This document shows positions 8,806 through 16,985 of a stretch of 19,084 bases of DNA, one piece after another. A model generated the notes under the pieces. That model searched no databases. It worked only from the letters and a program-made list of their open reading frames with translations, and was not told the origin of the DNA. The stretch lies in the NCBI GenBank assembly GCA_038093975.1, contig JBBPTG010000370.1:1-19084 (forward strand), in the 5' to 3' direction. Positions within the stretch are counted from its first letter, which is position 1. Each line of letters opens with the position of its first letter. The position numbers and the translations under genes are program-made. This DNA is from Chalciporus piperatus (lineage: Eukaryota; Basidiomycota; Agaricomycetes; Boletales; Boletaceae).

Positions 8806-9575
8806 ACGCATGCTAAAGCTATCAATGGCACAGAGAAAAAACCCAATCACCATGAATGGTCTTTTGGAGACATTCAGTGATTACTATCTGACGAACAGAA
8901 GCTTTGGCGTGAAGTATGCATGAAAGAATTGCAAATGCTTAAGGAACGCAAAGTGTATGAAGTAGTCAACAGATCTAAAAATCGGAAAGTCATTAAAAAC
9001 CAATGGGTCTTTGACGTCAAAACCGATGGTTGTAAACACGCCAAATTGATTTCAAAGGGATTTTCCCAGATCGAAGGAATTGATTATAATGAGATCTTCT
9101 CTCCAGTTGTCCGATTTGAGACAGTGTGAATGATGCTTGCACTCACTGCTCTAGAAGATTGGCACATCACTGGACTAGATGTGCGTTCCGCATATCTATA
9201 TGGTCTACTGGAAATAGAAATCTATATGGAATTTCCAGAAGGTTTTGCCACACCCGAGTTAGCCTGTAAAGCTCTCAAGCTTTGACGTGCACTATACGGC
9301 CTTAAACAAGCTGGTATTACATGGTGGCGCGAATTAAAGAAGTCTATGGAGGAACTAGGCTTTAAAAAGATTTACTCAGATGCAGGCATTTATGTCTACA
9401 CACACGGCAAAGTCTATGTCGTTGTTTATGTGGACGACACCTTCTTTTGCAGTTCCAATAAGCTTGAGATTGATCAACTCAAAGCAAAGTTTATGAAACG
9501 ATGTGATCTCAGTGAGACAAATGAATTTCTCCGCATGAGAATTCGCTGAGACCGATCCAAACACTTGATAGCAGC
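8806..9575 (+). pseudogene. Ty1/Copia Pol fragment (reverse transcriptase, 5' half)
   Basis: Frame 1 parallels the full Copia element of this window from its 'SHAYIPDEM...NYREWKF' block onward: THAKAI, PNHHEW, DEQKLWREVCMKELQMLKERKVYEVV, NQWVFDVKTDG, GLDVRSAYLYG, YGLKQAG and YVDD (about 9430-9441). It ends around R*DRSKHLI (about 9575), before the later part of the domain. Stops occur at 8878-8880, 9127-9129, 9283-9285 and 9547-9549. The last aligns with a CGA codon in the full element, a direct CGA>TGA example. No LTR accompanies it, and it abuts Gypsy integrase on the left in another frame. It belongs to a related but distinct Copia lineage, as many residues differ. Confidence 0.85.
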
Positions 9576-10182
9576 CGAAATGCTCTCAAATATCTTGCTC
9601 ACTTACAGCTCAGGGAGATCGATGATCTCACCCATCGTCACACCTGGGCACACATGGTTTTGCAGGCAGTGGTAGGCAGCTGTTGTTCTGATCGTCTATC
9701 ATTCGACTGATCATTCTCTAGCTGACTGCAGAAAGTATGTCTCCCAGTTTCTCCCTATTTTCCCCACCTGTCTTGGACGCCATCCGCGACTCACTGGACT
9801 AGTTGCTGCATGTGTTTCCGGGTTGGCATCTGCTGCCAACCTGCCAGCTCCCCCTGCTGCCTTGGGCCCATCAATCCCTCGGCTGATTCTTTGGTCACCT
9901 ATTGATCTCCCTCTCGCTGGACCATCCAACTTGCAGCTGCCGCCTAGGGACCTTGAGGCTGTATTGGGAATAAAGTTCCAAAGTAGAGAGCCATGCGAAC
10001 AGTGTCAGACGGCTGATGAGCTCTTGTGTGCTGGAGGCTCATTGGCTTGGCCCTGTTATCGCTGCCTTGCTGAGGGTCTGCCATGTAGTATGTCCACGCC
10101 TACACAGACCCTGCCCACCAGCTCGAGAAAGCAGCTGAGGAACCATTGTGAGTTCGTGTATTTTGATTACAATGTACTGTAA
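9546..10182 (+). pseudogene. Unrecognised Cys-rich protein gene with Zn2Cys6-like motif, frameshifted
   Basis: Not recognised. Frame 3 from about 9546 reads SSRNALKYLAHLQLREID and WAHMVLQA, then shifts to frame 1 at about 9670, continuing AVVLIVYHSTDHSLADC. The shift coincides with a 10-bp insertion flanked by GGCAG (9665-9669 and 9675-9679); without it the text reads on smoothly as VLQAAVVLIV. Frame 1 then stays open to 10182. It has a Pro/Leu-rich stretch and six cysteines spaced C-X2-C-X7-C-X8-C-X2-C-X6-C (starting PCEQC, ending GLPC). This is close to fungal Zn2Cys6 clusters but has X7 where X6 is usual and no basic run before it. A GTGAGT donor after RNHC (about 10147) suggests a further exon. 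The left end merges with the Copia fragment. It may be a host gene or part of an undescribed element. Confidence 0.4.
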
Positions 10183-10292
10183 TATTAGGCTTCCTCAATG
10201 TTAAATGTTTATCAGTGTCAGATGCATTTGCTCACTGTGATACAAGTTTTGGCTGGAGTACAAGTCCTTCGGCTGGCATATTTAAAAGTATT

Positions 10293-11046
10293 CTACCTAT
10301 CCCCAGACTTTTCTGTGTGGGTTCTACCCTCCTGCTCACGAATCCATTGGGTGAGCATTATCAACCCTCTTGCCCTGTTCCATGTCAGCACCAAGCTCCT
10401 ATTCATTTCTCGTAAAGTCACAGCTGCCTCCACAAATTGCCTATGCAAGCTCTGTTGCATCTTGTCGATGTTGCCCTGAAGCTTAGAGCTATTCTCAGCA
10501 TTCTGAGCAAGGGTGAGCGGTCTCTATTCCATATTTTGAGTACCAATAGTCCTAATCAATTATGCTTCTGGTAACTCACCCCAAAGAAAGCCTCTGCCGG
10601 CCCGATGAAGTCCCTGAACTCCTGCCGACGATAGTCACCAGGCAGACCGTTGCTGCCTTTTGACCACCAGTTGTGCTGCAAATCACTAGCCGACAATGCT
10701 CGGCCGCACCTTAGAGATGTTTGTTGCATTATGTGCAATTGGCTCCCAGGTGTCATTGCAATTTCCTGGCAGAGCTGGTCATTCTCTAGATCGGTTACAA
10801 CGATCAGCAAGATGACCCGGGATGTTTGGCAGATTATTGTGAGCGATTCATTTGTATGCCATCAACCGATTCACTACAGCCTATTGTTTGGCAGTTAACA
10901 ATCCTGCTGTGCAAATCCATACTCACCACTTTCTCCCTCAGGGGGACCATTGCTGAAGGAGGCCATTGTTCTGCCTCTCCAATGGCTGCCTGTAATCTGC
11001 AGCCAAAGTACACCAACAAATTGTATGTTTCAACGTTAGTGAGCAT
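10293..11046 (-). CDS. Unrecognised three-exon gene (about 177 aa)
   Basis: Not recognised. The model is 11046-10927, 10783-10580 and 10502-10293. Exon 1 starts ATG (MLTNVETYNLLVYFG) and ends EKV before GTGAGT. An acceptor at ...CTAGAG (10784) gives an in-phase join to NDQLCQEIA. Exon 2 ends AEAFFG before a second GTGAGT, and the 77-bp intron (10579-10503, CTCAC branch-like motif, CTCAG acceptor) joins in phase to NAENSSKLQGNIDKMQQS. The C-terminal 70 residues look helical and amphipathic, perhaps a coiled coil. An alternative nearer acceptor at 10881 leads to early stops in every frame, so the first intron is uncertain. A protein-like frame continues upstream (11275-11036, IQLAINIWPTLLEYIHDKHG), but in another frame, so a frameshift or missed exon is possible. 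Confidence 0.4.
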
Positions 11047-11260
11047 CAGATCTTTGATGGAGAAGGCTGACTTTTGGCCAGCCTGTCTTTGCTCCAGAGT
11101 TCAAGCGCATGGGTTTCCCATGCTTATCATGGATGTATTCCAAAAGTGTTGGCCAGATATTGATAGCCAATTGGATCTGAGGGACCGACCCAAAGGACCT
11201 GCAGATGCTCCCATTTCTACCTATCTTTCCAGGGTTACACCAAGACTCCCTTGATTCACT

Positions 11261-11354
11261 ATGGACCCACCTCATGTTAGCTCAGATGAATTAACTGATA
11301 TCAACTTCACCCTCTATCTCAACGATCTGTTGGCACCATATGTCCAGGCACATT
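11261..11354 (+). pseudogene. 5' part of an unrecognised gene interrupted by the Copia element
   Basis: ATG 11261 (MDPPHVSSDELTDINF) follows an in-frame TGA three codons upstream, so the start is well defined. The frame reaches YVQAH exactly where the Copia element is inserted (TSD ACATT, 11350-11354). Taking out the element with one TSD (7144 bp) lets the frame continue at 18499 as FREEVLHFCNQTTEP. The product is not recognised. The 5' end overlaps the possible upstream extension of the minus-strand gene, so at most one of those two starts is right. Confidence 0.5.
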
Positions 11355-11538
11355 TGTTGAACGTAGCGTACATTCTTAGTATAGAAGGTATTTACCACGC
11401 TTGTTCTATATCACATTCGGACTCAGTCGATCTGAGTTCTAATACAACTTGACTTGTAACCACAACGTTCGACGTTATCCAACAACCTCAACACTAGGTG
11501 AGCACCAGAAGTAGTTCCTCATTGGAACCCTCTCAACA
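11355..11538 (+). repeat. Copia 5' LTR (184 bp)
   Basis: It starts TGTTGAACGTAG and ends CTCTCAACA with 6-bp terminal inverted repeats TGTTGA/TCAACA. It pairs with 18310-18493. It retains CpG at positions where the 3' LTR has TpG or CpA. No clear TATA box is visible. Confidence 0.95.
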
Positions 11539-11550
11539 GGTTATGAGCCC
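11539..11550 (+). other. Primer binding site matching the anticodon region of initiator tRNA-Met
   Basis: GGTTATGAGCCC directly after the LTR is the exact complement of GGGCTCATAACC, the anticodon stem-loop (CAT anticodon) of eukaryotic initiator tRNA-Met. Drosophila copia and yeast Ty5 are known to prime from a half-tRNA-iMet cut in the anticodon arm; the same use here is inferred from the match and its position. Confidence 0.75.
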
Positions 11551-11674
11551 TGGGTAGCTCAGCTGTGCGCGAAAGCGCCACTGACTACTCTGGTGTTCTT
11601 GCCTAACAAGAACGTTTGGTCGCTCTGTGCGGTTTTACCGCTGAGCATCCCTCATGATGCGGTCACGCTCAGAT

Positions 11675-12127
11675 TGTTATGACTGGGTCACAACACAGCG
11701 GGGACTTAAGGCAACACTAAGCCTTGCGAAGGAGTATGCTGAGTACTAAAGCTTAATTGCGGTGAAGCAACAAATGGATTAGACTGGGGTCTGTGATAAG
11801 TACAGGGCTACTTATATACTATTGAGAAGTGCGCACAGACCAACAGCCGAATAAGGAAATCATAAAGGGAAAGATAGATAAGGTAAAGGGACGACGATAA
11901 GAAAAGGTACCAGGCACGGATTAGGATCTAGGCCATGACGTCATTGCTGACTCATCTAAGTCTGGACCTTTGTCACGTGACCTGATTATGTAATAGTTTA
12001 CGTAATGCTACAGGGACTACCGGAGCTGATTAAGATGAATCCGGCTTGACCCCTAAGTTGTAGACAAAGTCCAGAGTTCGAATACCGTTGTAGGCAAAAG
12101 TTTGAAAAGTTTTTAAATACTATAACA
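11675..12127 (-). mobile_element. Solo LTR, family LTR-1 copy B (TSD CAGAT)
   Basis: This 453-bp copy runs TGTTATGA...CTATAACA on + and is flanked by perfect CAGAT duplications (11670-11674, 12128-12132) inside the Copia leader. It is the only copy that keeps a perfect TGACGTCA (11936-11943). TATATAAG on the minus strand (11818-11811) supports minus orientation, antisense to the host Copia element. Over its last ~330 bp it differs from copy C at only about four positions. Confidence 0.92.
11936..12005 (-). promoter_or_regulatory. Dense palindromic site cluster in LTR-1 copy B (best preserved)
   Basis: TGACGTCA (11936-11943), TGACTCA (11948-11954), CACGTG (11974-11979) and TTACGTAA (11998-12005) are all perfect. 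Known fungal readers of such sites are CRE-type, Gcn4/AP-1-type and Yap1/Pap1-type bZIP factors and bHLH factors. On the minus strand they lie upstream of the TATATAAG. Confidence 0.55.
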
Positions 12128-12284
12128 CAGATGGGACATGACCACAATGAGTCAGATCCCATGGGGAGACTATGTCCCCCTAGGATATGGGCTCTGAGCG
12201 TTCACGCTGAAGCGGTTCCACCCGCTCCCTTTTTCTTATCTTTGATAAAGGCAACGCTGGTGCCTCATCCCACTAGCTCTAACA

Positions 12285-15152
12285 ATGTCTTCTGCACTTA
12301 AGGAGATCGCTCGCCTGAACGGCACCAACTATACTCGCTGGGCCGAGGAGATGCAGGATTATATCCGCTCCCAAGGCCTATGGCAGAAGGTCATGGTTCG
12401 CGCCATCCCCGCCGCCACTGATGTCCCGCCTGCAACCCAGGCGCAGATCGATGCGTGGCAAGACGATAATGATAAGGTTCTCAGCTCCATGCGCATGCGC
12501 CTAGAAATGCATGTCGCAAGCCAGTTCCCTCTCGCTACTTATCCCGACTCCGCTCAGCTCTGGAACGCGATCAAAACGCGGTACGACTCTACATCGGACG
12601 CCACCGCGTACACGGAAATTCAGAAGATGCTCTCCATCAACTTCCCCAAGGAAGATCATCCGGGGAAGACCTTCGCCGCTCTCAACAGCTCGTTCGCGAA
12701 GCTGAACACTCTTACGTACACTATCCCAGACAACATCCAACAAATGTTTGTGTTGGCTAAGCTCCCCGCCTACGCCGACTATGTCGTGAAATCCGTAAAT
12801 GAGAGATCAGTCCCAACCGTCGTCACCACCGCCACTCCCGCCGTTGCTGCACCTACCCTGGTACAAATCGAACAACGTGTCATAGCTGCCTACCAGCAGC
12901 ACATCTCCCGTCGTGCGCCGAAGAATGCGCAGCCTGCTCAGCAGGCAAATCAGATCTCCGCTGTTAAGCGGAAGGGGGACGACCCCAAGTTCAATCAACA
13001 ACAGGAGTCCTCTGCCTCGCAGAAGCCGGAAGGCGAGCAGAAGAAGAAGAAGCACGACGAACGTCGCACCAATGCGAACGACGCATCTGCGTCCTTTGCC
13101 TTCTCCTCTTTCTCCAACGCCCCGGTGCTAAGCCCGGCCTCCACCATCTTCACCTCTCTCACCGTCGACCCTCGAACCATTGCGCACACGACTGGCGCCC
13201 ACCATTATGGACCTCCCGCATTCCCGCACACCCAGAACGCCATATCCCTTGCGGACCGGCTGGGTGTTACCCCTACCATCGAGACTGTCTGTACGCTCGA
13301 CCCCATGGCCAACCGCCACATCGACTACGAGACTCACGTCTCTCTCCCGCGTTCGCCCTTCTACAAGAAGGATGGCGCCTCAATGTCCTATCCGGTCAAC
13401 GACCATAGGACTCTCCAGAACCAGCTCGGTGCAGCCTACTTCGGCCCCTCTGGTTTTTCCCGTATTCACGAAACCCCCTCCCGCTCTCTTCTAGAGCGTC
13501 TGGAGGAAACGATCGAAGACGCGGAGATGGAGATCGCCTCCATCATGCCCCTCGACGAGGAGTATGAGGCGGAGAACGAGGACACCGTCTCCCTGGGCAA
13601 CGAAGAACCTGACGAGTTTATCTCGCAGTACTTCGACTTTGGGGCCGCAAACATTTGGCAAGTCCCATTCCCGCTTTTTCTCTACACAGACACTGACGTG
13701 CGGTGTTCGCCTCAGAATTTTATATTGCGTAATAATATGTCTGATGTAGTAGATAGCAATAAATCTGCTGCTACCCCGTTCTCTCTGTGTGATAACTGTA
13801 CGAAGAACAATAAGGGCAAGCAAAAAAACGATGTGTATGATACACCAGCAGACCTTTGGTTGCTAGATTCAGGAGCTTCGGCTCATTTTACAAATAATAT
13901 GAATGATTTCGCTGAGTACAATGCTTTCACCAAGCCAGAGTACTCACAGACAGTGAACGGTCGTGCGCCAATTCTTGGCATCGGCACAGTGATTGTGGAA
14001 TTCAATGGAAACACCGTGCGGTTATCGCCGACCATATACATGCCCACTTGTAACATCAAGCTTATCTCGATGGGTACACTCCTCAAAGATCAGTGTCTTA
14101 CACTGAAAGCTGTTCCAAACGGTATCGAATTTCAAGATACCTGCATTAAAAAGACAATATTATCGTTTCACTCACATGGTCGTGACACCATGTACTGGAT
14201 CAAAGCACCAACCATCAAACCACATGCCAAGCCTATCAGCATGGCCGCTGTGGACTACGACTTGCTACACCGCCGCCTCGGTCATCCCTCGCGTGATGTG
14301 CTAAAAGCCGCACGCAAACATCTCAAAGATTTCCCGGACGTCGATATTCTGTCCATCCCTCCTATTTGTCCCGGTTGCAAACTCGGCAAACAGCCTAACA
14401 GGACGTTTCCTCATACTGAGACGCGCGCAAGCGCTCCTTTTGAGTTGATTCACTCTGATCTCAAGTCGTTCGAGATAGAATCGTACCATAAGTTTAAATA
14501 CGCGGTCGTATTCTACGATGACTTCACATTGATGTCCTGGCTCGCCCTCATACGTACAAAGGACCAGACCATTAAAATGGTCAAACAATTTATTGCATTC
14601 ATCCGCACACAGTACAACGCCAAAGTAAAGACTTGGAAGTCCAATGCAGGAGGCGAATATACCTCCAAAGCATTCACGGAATACATGCGCGATGAAGGCA
14701 TTCATATTCAACAGTCCGCCCCATACGCACATCAGCAGAACGGGCGTGCGGAACGCTTAATCCACACACTAATGGACAAAGCACAGGCGATGCGGTTACA
14801 CGCTTGCCTACCTGATTCTTACTGGGAATTCACGATTACGCATGCATCCCATGTGTACAACCGTACACCAATGGCTAGGTTAAATTGGAAGACCCCTATG
14901 GAGAAACTTACAGGGGAACAATCCTCCGTCTCCCACCTAAGAGTGTTCGGATGTGGTGCATATGTGCATCTTCCCGATGAAACTCGCAAAGGGAAACTAC
15001 AACCAAAGTCACAATTGATGATATATCTCGGTGTTGCCCCTGGTAGTGAGCGCAACTACATTTTCATGCGCCCAAACAACTCCATGCACACGTCAGCACA
15101 TGCCATCTTTGATGAGCATTTGTTTCCTAAGTGTCCTGGTGCACGCCCTCAC
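12285..15152 (+). pseudogene. Copia Gag-Pol, part 1: Gag, protease, integrase
   Basis: The ATG at 12285 (ACAATG context) opens a frame of 956 codons up to the LTR E insertion; read-through into the LTR gives a false end at 15296. Gag is of the UBN2/Copia type (LNGTNYTRWAEEMQDYIR near residue 10, then ATYPDSAQLWNAIKTRYDS). No CCHC knuckle follows; a Lys-rich stretch (about 253-261) stands there instead. Protease DSGAS is at residues 528-532. The integrase zinc finger has H662, H667, C695 and C698. In the core, D725 and E823 are present, but the middle Asp is Asn787 in SNAGGEYTS (family SDAGGEYTS), which should abolish strand transfer. The frame leaves at GARPH exactly at the LTR E TSD. Confidence 0.9.
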
Positions 15153-15366
15153 TGTTACGAACGCTCAGTTCCTTATCCTAGTCTTTCCTACACTTCACTA
15201 CGCTTACTACGTTTCTCTTTCACTTTTGGACTTAGTCGCTTTCTCTCCCTTTTCTGTTATCTTATCTTATCAAGATCACATCACGTGACCTGCTGACATC
15301 AGCTAGGTCTAGCCTTTCGCTTATGTAACGTGGCTGTGCGTGGCTGTGCATCTTCCCCACTGTCCA

Positions 15367-15498
15367 TGACTCATACCGAGTCACCATGACTCAGACTCTT
15401 AATGACTCATTATGACTCACCGTGACTCATACTGACTCACGCTGACTCATCTCGCTTCCTAGTCATATACGCTATTGGCTGTTACTCGCCATGACTCA
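15367..15498 (+). promoter_or_regulatory. Array of eight TGACTCA (Gcn4/AP-1-type) sites, 10-bp phased
   Basis: TGACTCA starts at 15367, 15387, 15403, 15413, 15423, 15433, 15443 and 15492. Five in a row are exactly 10 bp apart. Degenerate units fill the gaps (CGAGTCA at 15377, AGACTCT at 15393). In the phased block the base after the core alternates T/C, implying a 20-bp repeat unit. TAGTCATA follows at 15460, 15503 and 15513, the last two again 10 bp apart. The array ends about 65 bp upstream of the TATA box, as an enhancer would. Confidence 0.75.
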
Positions 15499-15562
15499 TA
15501 TCTAGTCATACCTAGTCATATAGTTAAGGTTTAGCCACAACATGTACAAACACTGTCAATAG

Positions 15563-15570
15563 TATATAAA
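15563..15570 (+). promoter_or_regulatory. TATA box of LTR E
   Basis: TATATAAA within CAATAGTATATAAACCC, about 190 bp before the LTR end, is the expected U3/R position. The preceding bases CAATAG are the same as in LTR-1. Confidence 0.65.
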
Positions 15571-15755
15571 CCCGGGTTGACAAGCACTGGCTCCCCAGTC
15601 TTGTTCTCCTGGAGTTTCCTCTTCTTGAACTTCATGGGCCAAGCGCTCCTGCTTGCCTAGTCTGATCCTCAGCTCTAGTTACTGAGTTGATGTGGTTCCA
15701 CTAGGGCATGTTGTCTGATGATAGCGCTAGCTCTTGATTGAGTTGAGTCGTTTCA

Positions 15756-16533
15756 CTCACAGGCCTGTAAGTCACCCGCCCACTGAAACACATCGACACA
15801 CCGATGATGAAAACGAGTCTACAGACTCTGACTCTTCTGACGATCAGTCTGATGCGGTTAAACCCGCCCCTGATCCCCAGCCAGCACGCCCGGAAACCCC
15901 ACCGGCAGCTCCGCCTGCACCTCCTGTAACACCGCCATCTGCTCGTCCACCAGCTGGACCACCTGATGCCCCACCTCGCCGATCTCAACGTGAACGCCGA
16001 CCCCCTACTCGTCCTGGGAACGTCTATGGCGAAGACCGTCATCCTTTACAACAAATTAAGGACATTGAGAAGAGATCTCGCTGGGAAAAGCTAATTGGAC
16101 ACGGTGAACCATCACGAGAACCGCAGCGTGAACAACCGATCCCAGGTTCCATGCCCGACTCTGATCCTTCGGAAGACGAGATCGAACACATAACCAGGGA
16201 AGGGGGAGAGGCATTGATTAACTATCTTTGCTCTCATGCTTACATTCCGGATGAAATGAGTAATCCCAACTATCGCGAATGGAAATTCCGAGACATACTC
16301 AAACTTCCTGCCGAGGAACAAAAACTCTGGCGACAAGCCTGCGAAACAGAACTTCAGATGCTCAAAGATCGCAAGGTTTATGAAATTGTAGATCGACCAG
16401 CTGATCGTAAGATCATTAAAAATCGCTGGGTATTTGACGTCAAGTCTGACGGTCGTAAACGCGCTCGCCTAGTAGCCAAAGGCTTCTCACAGGTTGAAGG
16501 CGTAGACTACGATCAGATCTTCTCCCCAGTTGT
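15756..16533 (+). pseudogene. Copia Gag-Pol, part 2: integrase-RT linker and start of reverse transcriptase
   Basis: This is the continuation of the polyprotein after LTR E (15756-15760 is the second TSD copy). It reads RPVSHPPTETHRH, then an acidic Ser/Asp stretch, a strongly Pro-rich segment and RRSQRERRPP, the usual integrase C-terminal linker. Reverse transcriptase begins with EEQKLWRQACETELQMLKDR, NRWVFDVKSDGR and LVAKGFSQVEGVDYDQIFSPVV. It is broken at SPVV by LTR-1 copy C. It has no ATG of its own that matters; the Met at 15734 lies in the LTR. No internal lesion is seen in this segment. Confidence 0.9.
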
Positions 16534-16985
16534 TGTTATGATCTCTCACAACACAGCGGGGACTTTAGGCAACACTAAGCCTATGTGAAGGATATGCTGA
16601 GTACTAAAGCTTAATGACGGTGAAGTCACAAATGGATTAGACTGGGGTCTGTGATAAGTACAGGGCTACTTATATACTATTGAGAAGTGCGCACAGACCA
16701 ACAGCCGAATAAGGAAATCATAAAGGGAAAGATAGATAAGGTAAAGGGACGACGATAAGAAAAGATACCAGGCACGGATTAGGGTCTAGGCCATGACATC
16801 ATTGCTGACTCATCTAAGTCTGGACCTTTGTCACGTGACCTGATTATGTAATAGTTTACGTAATGCTACAGGGACTACCGGAGCGGATTAAGATGAATCC
16901 GGCTTGACCCCTAAGTTGTAGACAAAGTCCAGAGTTCGAATACCGTTGTAGGCAAAAGTTTGAAAAGTTTTTAAATACTATAACA
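16534..16985 (-). mobile_element. Solo LTR, family LTR-1 copy C (TSD GTTGT)
   Basis: This 452-bp copy runs TGTTATGA...CTATAACA on +, flanked by GTTGT (16529-16533, 16986-16990). Removing 457 bp restores FSPVVRYETVR in reverse transcriptase. It is near identical to copy B except for its first ~125 bp (+ strand), where changes and compensating small indels cluster (for example TAATGACGGTGAAGTCAC versus TAATTGCGGTGAAGCAAC in A, B and D apart from single bases). TATATAAG on minus at 16676-16669. Confidence 0.93.
16794..16863 (-). promoter_or_regulatory. bZIP/bHLH site cluster in LTR-1 copy C
   Basis: TGACATCA (16794-16801), TGACTCA (16806-16812), CACGTG (16832-16837) and a perfect TTACGTAA (16856-16863). 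Compared with copy B only the CRE-like site has changed, by a CpG>CpA transition. Confidence 0.5.

Larger units (their letters stand above)
11551..12284 (+). other. Copia 5' leader, non-coding, carrying solo LTR copy B
   Basis: Without LTR B the leader is about 276 bp and holds no ORF of note. It contains the short inverted repeat GCGC-GAAA-GCGC near 11567-11578 and ends with the gag start context ACAATG. It may contain packaging signals; none can be recognised. Confidence 0.5.
15153..15755 (+). mobile_element. Solo LTR 'E', 603 bp (TSD CTCAC)
   Basis: It begins TGTTACGA and ends TCGTTTCA, flanked by perfect CTCAC duplications (15148-15152, 15756-15760). Removal with one TSD (608 bp) continues the Copia frame from GARPH to RPVSHPPTETH. 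Plus orientation is set by TATATAAA at 15563-15570, preceded by an array of TGACTCA sites. No other copy and no internal region is in the window, so the superfamily of its parent is unknown. It shares TCACGTGACCTG and CAATAGTATATAA with LTR-1 but is otherwise different. Confidence 0.88.

Noticed and set aside
10826..11254. 142-codon + strand ORF
   Set aside because: It is opposite the minus-strand gene, whose frame looks more protein-like and has consistent splice sites; treated as a shadow.
11494..11500. GTGAGC in the 5' LTR (GTAAGC in the 3' LTR) as a splice donor
   Set aside because: It fits a donor consensus, but no acceptor with clear support was found before gag.
11555..11565. TAGCTCAGCTG matches the tRNA/SINE A-box consensus right after the Copia primer site
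   Set aside because: No B-box at a suitable distance and no cloverleaf can be folded; the region is the retrotransposon leader.
15153..15296. C-terminal extension of the Copia ORF after GARPH
   Set aside because: This is read-through into LTR E; the true continuation is at 15761.
15367..15498. The 10-bp repeats as a CRISPR-like or satellite array
   Set aside because: The units are too short and lie inside one LTR; the invariant core is a known transcription-factor site.
15734..15760. Met at 15734 as start of a separate Pro-rich protein
   Set aside because: It lies inside LTR E; the protein is the continuation of the Copia polyprotein.
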